Shown here: piece by piece, positions 10,736 to 23,743 of the stretch
How positions within the stretch are numbered: position 1 is the stretch's first letter
How the letters are laid out: each line of letters starts with the position of its first letter
NCBI RefSeq assembly: GCF_020283565.1
Contig: NC_060060.1
Span: forward strand, 28,396,001-28,460,000
DNA length: 64,000 bases
Reading direction: 5' to 3'
From: Trifolium pratense
Taxonomy: Eukaryota > Streptophyta > Magnoliopsida > Fabales > Fabaceae
Position numbers and translations under genes: made by a program
Notes under the pieces: generated by a model
What the model saw: only the letters and a program-made list of their open reading frames with translations
Databases searched by the model: none
What the model was told of the DNA's origin: nothing

Positions 10736-13700
10736 GAGTGGATGACTCGTTCGAGAATATATAAATTCAATTGTTGTGTGAAATAATTTTTTTTGAAATT
10801 TTATTTATCTTCGAACCAAATTTCAAATTGTTAGATTCATTTCATCTGAAAACCAGATTGTTGATAAAAACTCAAGTGAGTCATATTATAAATTCATCAT
10901 GTGAAGAGTCATTAAACAATGATGTTTTCATTTTTCTTTTAATCAGAAAGTCATTTTATTGGTTAATAATAAATAATAATATACTCAAAGAAGAGTCACA
11001 ATTTAAACTTTTAAAACTAATTGTGATAGTCCAATTTTCATCAACTAATGAGGTCATAACTTCAATGACATCTCAAAGTAGATTGTCCAATTCCCATGAG
11101 AAGGAAATCGTACAAGTCATTAGTTAATCCCCAAAAACCATGCAAGGAAAAAGAGAAAAGAAGGGCATCATAGTATTTTTGATCTAGCTAGAGACATGAA
11201 TTATTCCAAGTAAAAAAGTGAGTGTCTAAAATAAGTGGTAATTGATAATCAAATCAAATACTACTAAATCTCAAAATGGAGAGTGAGATCTTTGTCTATA
11301 CATTTGTTTAGTGTGCATTGTTGTCAGCTTTTGATGGGTTGGTTTTGATGCTTTGGTCCCCATAATAAGGTAACTTTATTTTATGGCCCCTCTCTAATTA
11401 CGGGTGTATATTTACATGCTTCCCCTTTAAAGTGGGCGTTGGGTTTCTTTCATGTTTGCCAATTTGGAATCTCTTTGTCCACTATTCATGGGGGTCCTAT
11501 GTGAGTAGTGGGTATGGGTAGGCACTAGAAAGGTCCCACTTCCATCTCTTCCTTTCTAATTTCATTTTGTCACAAAATTATTAGATCCTTGGTCACTACT
11601 CAATTAGACTATTGAAAACTTATTTGAAAAAAGAGTTAAAAATGTTATGTATTGTAATGTCCTGATGTCTAGGTTTATGAATGTAATGTTTTCAAGATTG
11701 AATTTTGCTATTCAAAAAGGATTTGTTGGCTATTTATCTTTTGTTCATATGTAATTATTTTATATATATATATATTATATCTAGAAAAAATGGTTAAAGT
11801 AATTTGAGGTTCATATTTTGTTTTTCAGTAGATATAGATAAAATAACAATAGTTCCACCTGATTTGTATGATTTGTATTATTAGAATTGATTAGGGGGGT
11901 TGTTCCACCTGATTTGTATTATCACAATGTATTTTCGTTTGGGTCAGGTCTAATGTCCCCCAATTTCTGTATTTTTTTTAATATATGTTTCCTATTGCCT
12001 AAAAAAAATAGTTTTTGAAAATTCACATAAAAATGAAGAAGTTGAATTTGAACTTCATTTACAACGCCCGACCTAACATATTCTTTTATTCTACTTTTAT
12101 ATTTAAATTTTTAAGTTTAAAAAGTATATTTAATTATTTAATGTTAAAAAATTCTAATTTTTTTTTTTGTGGATTTTTTTTATAATATTGTAAATATTAC
12201 TGAAAAATCATTCAAAAATATGTATTTATTTAACAATAAAGACAAAAACTACTTGTGAGATAATTTTTTGTCTTATAATGTAGTGGATAGATTGACACAT
12301 TTTAAAATATGAAGTAGTTTGATATTTTGATTTAGAATTCTTATTTGTATTTAAGAAAAATTTAGAAGATAATTTTATGGAGATTAAACTATAATTTAAC
12401 CTTATATCTGAATATAAAATCTTAATGGAGGCAATTGTCACACCCAAGACAAATATATAGCGACTTGTGTCTCTCCATCTATAGTTTCCCCATGTTTGTT
12501 TTTATTTCACATAGTAACAAACTACCCAAAAACTATCAAATCACTTCTACATGACACTAATTGTCGTGAAATAAGGATTTCAAACCTAAACTTGAGTGAT
12601 TAACCAAGAGTCTAATGGTGTGTTGTGCAACTTTCAAATGTATATATACTGTTGTTGACATGATCAAATTTTTTAAGTAGATTTGAAATGAGTGTGATGA
12701 TTGAGTAAAATCTTACTAACATTCACTAAAACTAATCAACATTGAATATTTTTAACATTCACTAATTTAAAATGAGTGTGATGATTGATTTAATATTCTA
12801 ATTCTCAACATTCATTTAACCTAAAACTAATCAACCTTGAATATTTTCGACTCTATACAAAACAGAATTATATAAATATTTTAATACACACTATAATAGT
12901 ACATTTTTCCTACTTCATAAATTACCATATTATAAACTATTTTCTTATATCCTACTTCCACCGTCCCAAAATATAAGCAAAAGTTTGTCAATAAAAGTGA
13001 ATGTATTTAGTCCAAATTTTGAATTAAATACATCAAATTTGTTTGACTCATTTTTGCTTATATTTTGATAATCTAAAAATAATATTTAAGCTATTTAATG
13101 CATCTCTCACATAGAAGTGGATTTTGATTAATTACTCCTTATTTTGTTTTTTTTTTTTTAAAAAAACTTATTTTAGCCTTTTATATTTTAATTTATCTTA
13201 TTTTCGTTTTTTTAACAAGGCAAAATTTTATCTTATTTTCATTAATTAAGTACTTATTTATTTTTTTAATTACTATGATATTAGTTAGAAATTTTCAGCA
13301 CTGTTTAATGGTAATTAATCTCCGTCAGTGAATGTGTGGCACACATACATGTTAATTTCTTTTCTCCTGATCAAACTTGTTTATACACAAAAATCAATAA
13401 TCGAACATCTAACCATTTATTTAAGAGAGCTCAAAACCCCGATAATTTGGACCCTCTTATGTTTCTCTATAGCTAATTATTATTTGAGTTTCAATTCTCT
13501 CCAACTATAATTCGTGGCAGTATGCATGTGATTTATTTAAATAATTGTACCTTGTACGCCATAATTTTTTCCCTATAAGTGTAGTATACTACCAAAAATC
13601 AAAGGTGGAAATAGATAGAATATTGAAGTGGTGAAGAATAATGATGGGGAGTTCAAAGAATTAGAAGAAGATCCCTTGGAAGACTACAAAATCCATTTGT

Positions 13701-14930
13701 TCTTTCATGTTATGTGTTTTGCTTTATCGTTCTAATTTTATTCCTTTTCCTTAGAAGATGAGTTGCTACCACATGGATCTGCACTCCAAGGCTCCATATA
13801 CTCCCTCTGTCTCTCTCTTTGGCGAAATATGAAAATGAATCATTTTGATCGTATTATACAAATTAATAAATATAATTAACTATATGAAAAAAAAATTATG
13901 AGATAGTTAATAAAATTATTTTTCATTAATGGTATGAGAAAAATAAATTAAAGATTAAAAAAAGAGAATAATAAATAACTCTAGTATCATTTTAACCTAC
14001 TAAAAAAATCAAAGTGAAAGTGGAATTTGATCTCATATAATATAAGTATATTGCATTGGACATTGGGCTCATAGGGATTCCTACGTACTTTGCACCAATG
14101 ATAATCCGATGAATAATTCAATTATGAAGGAATGTTACCAAATGATGCACGGAACTAGTGTCGTTGTGTAATGCTGGGTGATGCATGTTTGAAAATTCTT
14201 TGCTGTCAGCATAAAAACCATTCATGCTGTTGGACGTTTCAAAGTCGTTCAATTTTCATCAAACAATGTAAAAAAATACAAATTTATTTTTTATAAATTT
14301 AAATTTTTAGAATTTAGATCAAAATAAAATATTCTATAAACATCTTGATTGCATGACTGCGGGATTTCCTAAAGAAAATCCCGTCCGTGCATACATTTTT
14401 TTTTCCTTCTTTGTCATTCATTTTCATCCTCTCTTCACCTCATCTTGGTCTTCGAGTCTCTTCTTACTTATAGAACCAGATAGTACTTTCATGTTGTATC
14501 ACATTGTAACCAAATTTAATCGTTGATTTAAGATTAGCGTAAAGCAATTTGATGTGTAAAACAATTGACTCATAGGTTAAAGAAAAATAATTAATAAGTG
14601 AGTCTTACTCAAGTGGCTCATTTGTAAAAATAACCTAAGAATATAACAAATGATTCTTTTAGTTTTGCCTTAATGGCATGTTTAGTTCATTTTGTTTTTA
14701 TAAATTTTAAGTTGATCCTCCATGTTTAAATTTTTTTAAGTCGATCTCCTACATTATTAATGTCATCATAAATTCGTCTTTTATATTAAATTTTAAGTTG
14801 TGAATGTGTATTATGAGCAAAGAGAAACTATTTTACTTAAAGAGTGTCCTAAAGAAACTCGGTAGCATTTTCCTATAATTTAAGTTGATCTTATTATGCT
14901 TCAAATAATTAACCCCCTCACACACTCTCC
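10736..14930. other. Intergenic, no gene recognised
   Basis: A 118-codon ORF at 10771-11127 has no recognisable domain and an AT-driven composition, so I do not call it. About 12687-12850 holds an imperfect 82-bp tandem repeat. About 12950-13070 holds inverted phrases (aaaatataagcaaaa / ttttgcttatattttg) typical of a small mariner-like MITE remnant. Confidence 0.4.
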
Positions 14931-14940
14931 TATATTTAAA
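14931..14940 (+). promoter_or_regulatory. Probable TATA box of the first Dof gene
   Basis: tatatttaaa lies 76 bp before the start codon at 15016, a usual distance for a short 5' UTR. Inference from position and sequence only. Confidence 0.45.
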
Positions 14941-15015
14941 ACCCTTCAAAGCTAGTCACCAACTGCTCTTTGTTGTCTCTATACTCTTCAAAAGGATTCC
15001 TTTGAGAGAACCAAA

Positions 15016-16165
15016 ATGTTAGCTAACTGTGAGAAAATGGTTTCCATCCCTCCAACTACTAACCAATGGCCACAGGTATTTCATCTCTCTCTCTCTCTCT
15101 CTCTCTCTCCTCTCTCCCTCTCTCTCTCTTCACACACACACACACAATTATTTAGACAAAATGCATGATTAATTAGTCCAATTAATTTTGTTGCTTTGCT
15201 TTTGGAATAGAATATCAACACTATAGTGTATTATTAATCTTCTCATATACATTATTACATTTCATACCCTATAACTAAAACTTGATATATTTTTCCTTTT
15301 TTTCTTAATTATATATTCATCATTAATTCTTGTTTAATTTTCTATGATGTAGAATCAGATAGATGATGGTAAAGTAATTATGGAAAAACAAGGTCAAGAG
15401 CTTATGCAGCAACAAGCACTTAAGTGTCCACGTTGTGATTCATCAAACACAAAATTCTGTTACTACAACAATTACAGTTTGTCACAACCAAGACACTTCT
15501 GCAAAGCCTGCAAACGTTATTGGACAAGAGGTGGTACTCTTAGGAATGTTCCTGTTGGTGGTGGCTACAAAAGAAACAACAAACGCAGTAATAATAGTAC
15601 TAATCCTCTCATCAAAAGACCAATATCCACCATTGATTCTACTACTACTACTACTTCGGCTCCTAGTTCAACCTTAAATCATATTAGTCCTATGTTTTAT
15701 GGTTTATCTAGACTCTCAAGTTCATCTGAGTATGATTTTCATCCTCAGATGAACTCGAGTGGACTAGGCGGCTTTTCGTCATCCGGGTTTGGTCATAATG
15801 GATTTACTTCATATAATAACAATCATGTTTCAAGATATGATTCTTCAATCTTTAGTCCTGCATCTTCCTCCTCAACTTCAATGTCAGTTATGCCTTCTAC
15901 TCTGCTTCAATATAATTTCAACAATGATGGTTTGAAATATAGTCAAGATGCAAGTAGCAACTGTACTTTTCAAGGTTTAGAATTTGCTTCACTTGAGCAT
16001 ATGCAAAGAGCTATAAGTAATATTGGGAATGGAAGTGAGAAAGGGATGAAGAAAGTTGAAGGACAGAATCAGATTGAGCATGTGAATGGTTTGTATGATC
16101 CTTCTTCATTTTTCTGGAATGATCAAGGTGCTAATATTGGTTCATCAGTCACTTCTCTGATCTAA
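15016..16165 (+). CDS. Dof-domain zinc-finger transcription factor, two exons
   Basis: Nuclear DNA-binding regulator; Dof proteins recognise AAAG cores. Exon 1 is 15016-15075 (20 codons, ending in a QWPQ motif shared by intron-containing Dof genes). The intron 15076-15352 is GT-AG and phase 0. Exon 2 is 15353-16165. The product is 290 aa. The Dof finger CX2CX21CX2C uses Cys45, Cys48, Cys70 and Cys73 and continues through the invariant [17 protein letters not shown] segment; a basic KRNNKR tail follows. The rest is Ser/Asn-rich, typical of a Dof activation region. A start at the Met of 15380 would lose the conserved N-terminal motif, so the upstream ATG is preferred. The intron carries a CT/CA microsatellite. 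The subfamily cannot be fixed without a tree. Confidence 0.95.
15082..15148. repeat. Compound (CT)n-(CA)n microsatellite in the Dof intron
   Basis: About 45 bases of CT repeats with interruptions are followed by about 14 bases of CA repeats, starting a few bases after the splice donor. Confidence 0.95.
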
Positions 16166-16920
16166 ACAAGAAGCATAATTCTAGTTCAAGTTTCAAGGTT
16201 TTATTTACTGATTAGGCTTCTCTGTCTTATTACTACTGCACCTTTTTTTTGTTTTGTTTTGTATTTTTGGTTTTAGTTTACTTACATTTAACTTTATTGG
16301 TAAAATAAAATGAAGGGAAAAGAAAAAAAAAATACTTGTTAGAAAAATGAGGAAGTTAAAGGTGACAAGAGAGGGAATTGAATTTTCCACTATAATTGCG
16401 TCACACAGTTACACAGCTCTCAACTGTCCGATCTAAATCGATAGTTGAAATCGTTTTATTGTGTGATTTGACGGTATGATCTATTACTGTGTTGGACCGT
16501 GTGAAATTTAAACAGCAGCCAATCATGATCCGAGAGGTTAGTTTGATCTATGTCTGAAAACTTCAGCTAGTTAGTTTGTTTGATCAATGTGTCAAATTAA
16601 GGTTGGAGAATGTTGGTCTTTCATTTAGTTTGTTTTGTGTATAATATTTGATTTTATGACATGATATTTACTTTGTAATGTATTGTCACTAGTTAGCTAG
16701 GTGGGGTGGGGGATTTAATTATTTCCTACATGATGTAATTGTAGTCCTTGATGAAAGGAACAAACTTTGTGATGATGATATGTGTTTTGGATAAGGATGG
16801 AAAGGTATAAAAGAGAGGAAAAACTTGTTCATTTTGGTTTAGTTAATTAATTAATTAATGTATGTATGTATTTATGTTGTTGCTGTTTTTCATCTATTGG
16901 TATTTTTTTTCCAAAATAAT

Positions 16921-17440
16921 TTAGTGACTAAAAATTTCACTTTTAAAGTGGATATATGAGGTGAAGGTTCAAATTCCAATATAATTTATATATATATGGA
17001 GAGAGATCGAATTACACCGGTGTAACATTTGAGTAATGTTACACCGTTCAATAACGCTTTAACGAATACAAATTTTACAAAATTCACCGTTGGATTGAAA
17101 GCTTATATCGTATAGATCATCCATGTTAAATTTTACAAAAATCTAAAATCATTTGATATGTTATTGAGACCGATGAAGATTAATGGTTTATGTGTTTTTA
17201 TTGAATACCGTTAATCTTGATCTATCTCAAAAACATATCAAACGATTTTAAATTTTTATACAATTCAACATAGATGATCTATACGATATAAGCTTTCAAT
17301 CCAACGGTGGATTTTGTAAAATTTGTATTCGTTAAAGTGTTATTGAGCGGTGTAACATTACTCAAATGTTACACCGGTGTAATTTGATTCATCCCCTATA
17401 TATAATGCAATGTTTCTATCAACTGAATTAAATTTACGGA
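16921..17440 (-). mobile_element. SINE (tRNA-derived), split by a MITE
   Basis: On the minus strand, 17397-17440 reads like a tRNA A-box region (taattcagttgatagaaaca) and 16921-16997 like the B-box region and tail (gaatttgaaccttcacctc, then ctttaaaagtgaaatttt). Joined, they match the layout of the SINEs at 17883-17990 and 31993-32120. The interruption is the foldback MITE at 16998-17396. Confidence 0.65.
16998..17396. mobile_element. Full-length foldback MITE (about 400 bp hairpin)
   Basis: The two halves are inverted copies over nearly the whole length. Left aattacaccggtgtaacat (from 17010) matches the reverse complement of the right end near 17384. The pairing continues through tttgagtaatgttacaccg, then a segment with gcttatatcgtatagatcat, almost to the centre near 17190. 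It sits between TA-rich flanks inside a SINE. It is non-coding; transcription would give a long, imperfect hairpin RNA. Confidence 0.85.
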
Positions 17441-17882
17441 CTCTTATATTAATAATTTATTTTGAGAAAGTTTGGTCCATGTGCAGCATGATATTTTTTG
17501 CTGTTTCAATTTATTTTTCCATTATAGTAGTAGAAATGATTATGTTGAAAACCAATGAGCATATGTTAAAATAGTTCGTTACTGTACAAATAGGAACTTG
17601 ACCAGGATTTGGACATATGCTGTCTTTAGAATGGATCTTGAAGAACTTATGAGTTTATGATCAACCAAAGCAAGGCTTAATTAAAATGATGAACCACATA
17701 AAAAAAGTGCATGTTTGAAATCGTGATCGTAATATGATTTTATTGAAATTTCAATGGGTAGTTTTTATCAAAAATTCCAATGACGTACTTTGATTCGGAC
17801 AAACACACTTAATTCAAATATGCACAATATATATTTGGTGCCCTTTGTTTTGCACAAGAATTCCTCCACTTTCTCCATTCCT

Positions 17883-17990
17883 GTAAGCTTAGTTCAGTTG
17901 ATAGGGACATACATATATTATGCAGAGTCGGAATTCGAATCTGCACACTCTACTTATTCAACTTTAAGATGAAATTTCTAGCCACTAAAC
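17883..17990 (+). mobile_element. tRNA-derived SINE
   Basis: Has an A-box-like gcttagttcagttgatagg and a B-box-like gtcggaattcgaatctg at tRNA-like spacing, then the conserved tail segment cttattcaactttaagatg and 'aaatttctagccactaa'. The same layout appears in reverse at 31993-32120. Confidence 0.7.
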
Positions 17991-18181
17991 AAATTTTTTT
18001 CTTCCTCTTTTCCAGAATTAAGGACAATATTTATCCACAAACATTCTCCATTCATATATATAATCATTATTTTTTCCAATGGATGGCAAATTTTTTTGAA
18101 CAGTTACATTCTCCTATGAAATTCTCTAGCTTAAATACTCTCATAAGAGATGCTTTAAAATATTTACATGAACAAATATTG

Positions 18182-18500
18182 GGGTGCGTTTGATCCGCTA
18201 AAAAACAGGAGACTGGACTGAACAAATTTTTGTTGTATCCTGTTTGATTCGAAACTGGTTATGGGACTGGACAAATTAGGTAACAAGGGACATGACAAAA
18301 ACAAGAATTTTTGTCTCTCGCTAAATCACATGACAATTTTTTGTCCATAGTACAACTATAAAAAATATGAAAATATCCATTTTATTTTCGAATATCTAAA
18401 AATATTATCACCCTATCTCTCTCCGATACATTTTTGTCATGTCATGTATTATTTATTTTGTCCAATACTTGCTGTTTTACGAATTTATAAACAAATAAAA
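18182..18500. mobile_element. Partial Tourist/PIF-type MITE
   Basis: Starts ggggtgcgtttgatcc, typical of these MITEs, followed by cctgtttgattc and several 'gacaaaaa/tttttgtc' inverted phrases. A matching right end was not found, so it is probably truncated. Confidence 0.4.
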
Positions 18501-19726
18501 GTAATTTTGACATCTAAGAATTTATAGATTAATTTTTACCCACAGTTCAACCGTGACTAATAATCCAAAATTCTTTCTATCTCCATCTCGTTATGGATTA
18601 TTACATATCAAATCTCTTTTTTTAAGTATTCTGCGTTGAAATTTTGATTATCAAAAAAAGTTTATATTCCGATTAAAATTTGTAGGGGTGAAATTAAATG
18701 ATAAAAATGATAAAATTTAAAAAATAATTGTTTGTAAGGGTGAAAGTATAATGTTTCAGGTGCAAAGAAGTTTTTTCCCATAAGCTAAAGTACTTATATT
18801 TAGCAGCCCAATAACAATGGGCTTAAAATGAATTACACCTAAATATTGTTGGTTGCTTCAACGGTGGGCACACCTCCACTTTCGTCCTTCCACCCTCCAG
18901 TGGATATACATTTCTTCACATCTCGTTATGGATATACAATTTTTACAAATGGAGATAAACAATATCAAATAATCTTCAACTTGTGTTTTTTTCCTCAATT
19001 TTTTAAAATTAATTTACAATTTTAATTTAAATTAATTTAGATATAAACTCTACAATATGAGCAACATTTATTAGACTAAAAAAAAAAAAGTAGTTTTAAG
19101 TCTTCCGCACCGTTATCATTTGATTCAAATTATAAAAAAAATATATGGTACCAATAACTTCTTCATGTTGTTTTCAAGTTTCAACAAACATAATCTAACA
19201 TAATAATATAAGAATGATAATATATAGTATTTTATTGCCATTGAATACGATAGTATAGATTTAATAATATTTTCCACAACGTAATCCTCCCACCAAATTA
19301 ATTGAACAAAATATACTACTAATATTTTAGATGACCAAATCATTCTCAATGGATGCCATTGCCAAGTAGAAATATGACAACTATTGTGACAAATCAAACA
19401 TGGGCAGTTGTATGGCATGATGAGTGCGCTCATATATTTCGTCACAACTCACAAATACAACCTTTTTCTTAGGAAGACAATGACATCAAAGACAAAATAT
19501 GCATGAGTGAAGGATTAAATTTGTTACAAAACTTCAGTTACAAGATATCCCAACAAAAAAAATACTTCCTCCTATCTTTAATATAAGAGACATTTTGCTT
19601 TTTAGATTTATTGCAAATTCAATGTATCTAGTCAATAATGTTTAAAAATGTTTTGTTGGAACCGAGTCAAAACAAGGTTGAAATGTGTGTTTATGTGGGA
19701 GAATAATATGACTTATTTCCTCGGAT
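18500..19726. other. Intergenic, no gene seen
   Basis: AT-rich. About 19564-19650 starts like a Stowaway-family MITE (cttcctcctatctttaatataa) but lacks the other end. Confidence 0.4.
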
Positions 19727-20151
19727 TGAATTAGTGATGTAGTGTGGGCCACTTAGTTTGAGTTCAATGTAGCATATTTCCATATGTTAACGGAATTTTC
19801 TACGAAGATTATCTATTTGAAGTTTTGAAGTCGGAGATTTTTTCCTCGCAAGATGGGGATGGAAGAAAAAGTTTCCCCCAACGACATTTTAGAGCGGTGA
19901 TCAGAGAAATACTCATCACTACCACGGATTGTTGAGGCAAATGGAACTCTAACTTTCGTTAGTGATATGCTAGGCATGTATATAGCCAAAGCACAAGTGT
20001 ACAAAACGGTTACAACAAACTAATCGCATAAACCACGATAGCTTGAGCCTAAAGCAACACGCGCGCTTAACCATGAGCTTGCCAAGCCAAACACACGCAC
20101 TAGGCCTAAGTAATGCAGGAATGTACACTTAACACTAACACATATCTAACA
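19727..20151 (-). mobile_element. Solo LTR
   Basis: Starts TGAATTAGTG and ends TATCTAACA (reverse complement TGTTAG...TTCA), with a 5-bp duplication CGGAT at 19722-19726 and 20152-20156. Internal phrases such as gagcttgccaagccaaacacac and 'ctaggcctaa' resemble the solo LTR at 52473-52664, suggesting related families. The duplication was found by searching for a left end, so the left boundary is less certain than the right. Confidence 0.55.
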
Positions 20152-20192
20152 CGGATTTCTTGATCCGACCATATTATTTAAGTTATATATCG

Positions 20193-20625
20193 TTTTTTTT
20201 TTGAACAAGCCAAAATGAGATATTTATATAAACAAAAGTCTACTCAGCACAAGACGTACCAAGGAAGACTAAGTAAGGTTACAAAAAAAAATCAAAATAC
20301 AAGGACCAAAACAAACTATACAAAGCCCAAACAAAGCATGAGACTAGACCACCAACTATGGCAGTTCAAAGCTAAAGTACTATACTTGTCGCTTTCAACC
20401 ACCTAAAAGAAAAGTCTTGATCTTGTCCAACATATGATGCATTGTGTTTGCTGAGCCTCTGAATAAACTGTAATTTCTTTCGGTCCACATAACCCATACA
20501 CAAGCCAGCCATATAAGCTGCATGAAAGAACGTCGTGCTCGAAGACCACCTGCTGAGTATGTAAACTGAATAAAATGATCGGGAATAGTCTGAGCTATCA
20601 CTAAAAAAGAGGCAATCCAATGGAA
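20193..20625 (-). mobile_element. LINE 3' end with C-terminal coding remnant
   Basis: On the minus strand the frames contain WLACVWVMWTERNYSLFRG and an upstream segment matching the region after the zf-RVT domain of plant non-LTR retrotransposons, then a 3' UTR (ccttggtacgtcttgtgctg, atctcattttggcttgttc) and a poly-A tail (T run at 20191-20201 on the plus strand). Coding homology shifts between two frames, so it is a pseudogene. A sister copy is at 22533-23090. Confidence 0.8.
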
Positions 20626-21352
20626 CTTAAAAAATTGTACTACTATTTTTCAGAGCGTGGTAGTTAATTGTAATATTTTAACCGAAACTTTTATCTTAAT
20701 ACATAGAGTGTATTGTAAAATTTTATAGCACTCGATCGATGTTAATTTCCATATCATTGGTACAAAATTACAGTCATATTAATTTGATAGCACGTGGTCC
20801 ACCACCACTTGTTCATGCTAACTAGTTAATGATACCTTCTATAACAAAAGCAAAATGAGAAGAAAAAAGTAACACACAGACGTATACATTAATGTTGTGA
20901 TAAAGCCAGACAGTGGATTATTCCTCCATGCAAGTGTCACTAACAGCTTTAAGTAAAGACCATTATTTAGATGGTCATATATATGGAAAATGATATTCTA
21001 ATACATACTTTTAAACAAGAATACGATAATATGCGTACTTGTGCACTTTTTAATTTTTATAATATTTTTTGCATTCCTTAAATACCGTATATAGAGTGGA
21101 ACAAAATACAATATTGTATTTTTGTTATTGAAAATATGTTTAAATAACACACATACAGTATATATATATATATATAGACATGAAGTGTGAGGAAGGAATG
21201 GAAAATATTCTCCTCTCCTACATTCACTGATCCTATATGGTGACTTGGATTCAAAGGTTCTTTTTGACCAACATGGATCATTTTTTGGTTGGAAATTGTT
21301 GATCAAATTATTATTGTTGACAAATGTGGTATCCACTTTTAGTCCCCAAAAT
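20626..21352. other. Intergenic, no gene seen
   Basis: AT-rich with a short TA run at about 21160-21176. No supported feature. Confidence 0.4.
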
Positions 21353-22358
21353 TAGGGGTGGACAAACCCGCACAACCCGTTTAAAACCGACCGACCCATG
21401 TGATTCGGTTCGGTCGGGTCGGGTCCGTTCGGTTCGTATGGGTCCAGCTGGCAGCCTTTTGCGGTTTAGAGTGTATAATAGGGTCGGTAGCGGTTGTTTA
21501 AATGTGATCCGCTGGAACCGAAACCCGAACCGATAGTAATATATATTATATTATTAATATTATTATTATTTTGTGAGAAGCCCAACATCGGCCCAATTTT
21601 AAAATATCCAATTTAAACCCTAGTTTTCTTCTCTATAAAAAGGCAAGTTTACTACACTTCAAACCATTGTTCCTTTCCTAACTTAGAACCAGCGGCGGCC
21701 CTTTCATCTTTCTGGGCGAGTTCTCTCCTCGTTCATTTTTCTTTCTGTTGTTGCTATGTTTGTGTTTCTCTGTTCTTTCCTAACTTAGTTCTTTATTTTC
21801 TATTAGATCTATATTTTTGTTTCTCTATTCTTTCCCAACTCAGTAGATCTATATTTTTGTTTCTCTGCTCTTTCCTAATATTTTTATTTACTTAGTTTTT
21901 TCTTTCCTTTCAACACTTGTTTGAAGTATTGGAGTTGCCAACTCAACCAGCACTTGTAAAAGAATTTGAATGCATTATTAGTCAAAGCATGTTTGAAAAA
22001 TTTAGAAAATAATGGCCAAAATATTTAAAAAAATGGATAATAAATTGAATCAAAACACTGCGGAGAATGAAAAAATGGATAAAAAGTAGAAAATAATGGC
22101 CATGGTTTATGGCCCATGAAGTGAAAAAAAATTGGACAAAAAAAGCAAAGTAAAATTGTATTGGGCCAAAAAATCAAATTAGCCCAATAATCGGACCAAA
22201 CCGTTTAAACCGAACCGGACCGACTCAACCCGTGAACCCGAAAACCGATGAAACCGATCTTGAATTAGGTTCGAGTTTGGGCTTGTATATTCAGCCCACC
22301 GGTTCGACCGGTTCTAGGATTTTGGCCCGAACCCGAACCGAACCGATGCCCAGCCCTA
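21353..22358. mobile_element. Non-autonomous hAT element, 1,006 bp
   Basis: Termini TAGGGGTGGAC... and ...CCAGCCCTA, with an 8-bp duplication CCCAAAAT at 21345-21352 and 22359-22366: the size and form expected of the hAT superfamily. Both ends are dense in (G)GTTCGGT/ACCGAAC words forming long low-complexity inverted repeats. The middle (about 21580-21920) looks like a gene 5' region: aaaccctagttttcttctct, then ctataaaaagg (a TATA box) and a CT-rich leader. No transposase coding sequence remains. Confidence 0.85.
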
Positions 22359-22532
22359 CCCAAAATATCATTCATTTTAATGTTTTAGAATTTTTAGACA
22401 TATTTTTTAGTGTCAAATTAATCATTAACTTATAGTTAAAAATGTTTCTACCGTCTTGACCAAAACATATTTGTCATGTTGAACCGAATATACTACTCTT
22501 TATTCTTTATATATATTAAAACAAAATGTATA

Positions 22533-23090
22533 TGTTTTTTTTTTTATTTTTATAAATAAGTCAAAATGAGATATATTAACAAAATAATCTTCCCAGCACA
22601 AGATATACCGAGGAAGACTACCAAGATTTACAAAGGGTCAATGAAAGAGAACCGCAAACAAATCATACAAGGCCCAAAATGACTAGACCACCAACTATGG
22701 TAGTTTGAAATTAAAGTCACTCGTCGATTTAACCACCTATAAGAGAAAAACTTGATATGGTCGAACAATTGATCAGGAGTGCTTGTTGAGTCTCTAAACA
22801 ACCTATGATTACTTTCCGTCCACACAACTCAAACGCGAGCAAGCCAAATGAGTTGCAAAAAAGATCGGCGCGCCCGAGATCCACCTGTTGAATGAGTAAA
22901 CTGAACAAAGTGATCACGTAAAGTAGTGAAATCCACCAAATTGGCATGTCAATCCACGAACGAACTAAAGCCCAAAAAGAACCAAAATTACTCAAGAGAT
23001 GAACAAGTGTTGGGCCGACTCGGCCTCTCCACATCCGGAAACGTAAAAGTGGGCTGCAGGAGATAAGATGCCACGAGGAGATGAACAAAA
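22533..23090 (-). mobile_element. LINE 3' end with C-terminal coding remnant
   Basis: Minus-strand frames give W-L-A-C-V-W-V-V/L-type sequence, VHLLSNFGSFWALVRSWID and TESNHRLFRDSTSTPDQLFD, the end of the zf-RVT region and following tail of plant LINEs, broken by frameshifts. The 3' UTR and poly-A tail (T run near 22530-22545) match the copy at 20193-20625. Confidence 0.8.
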
Positions 23091-23232
23091 TGCATATGTT
23101 AACAACAATGAGCGCCTAATTTGGAGGGAAGTAAATGTAATTACCTTTGTAAGCGCTCTTTGAGCCCTACGACCTTCCCTGCCTTGGACTAGGGCATCCC
23201 CTCACCCTAAATTTTCTCTATAAAAAAAATAA

Positions 23233-23743
23233 GGGTTAAATATGTTTTTGGTCCCTATCGTTTCCCAGAATTTTCGGTTTAGTCCCTGAAGATGTTTTCA
23301 CACTTTTTAGTCCCTGAAGTTTCTTTCGTCAAGGTTTTAGTCCATACTTTTAATCAAACTATTGTATACTTTCACATTTTTGAATGATTTTTTATATTCA
23401 TGTTTATAATATTATAAGAACATCTCCTATAAAAATTATTAGATTTTTTTAACATAAGATGAATTTTTTATGAATTTTTATGTGCAAAAAAACTAAAAAA
23501 TTCATATTTAATTCATCTCTTGTTAAAAAAATTTAAACTTTTATAAGAGAGATTCATATAATGTACTAAACACGAGCGCATAAATGTTTTTTTAAATTTC
23601 GAATGATATGCACGAGTTGAATGAAAAGTAGGGACTAAAAACCTTGACGGGAGAAACTTTAAGGACTAGAAAGTATGAGAAAAATTTTCAGGGACTAAAA
23701 CGAAAATCTGAGAAACTATAAGGACCAAAAACATATTTAACCC
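23233..23743. mobile_element. Mutator-type MITE
   Basis: Left end gggttaaatatgtttttggt and right end accaaaaacatatttaaccc are perfect inverted repeats, and similarity continues for about 100 bp ('agtccctgaag', 'ccttgacg'). Flanks AAAAAATAA (23224-23232) and AAAAAACAA (23744-23752) form a 9-bp duplication with one mismatch, as expected for Mutator. To my knowledge this terminal sequence is common in legume genomes. Confidence 0.85.

Noticed and set aside
10771..11127. 118-codon plus-strand ORF
   Set aside because: AT-driven composition and no recognisable domain or splice context; it starts just after a LINE insertion, and I found no independent support.
17883..17990. tRNA gene
   Set aside because: Has A- and B-box-like motifs but no cloverleaf stems, and the same unit recurs with a conserved non-tRNA tail, so it is a SINE.
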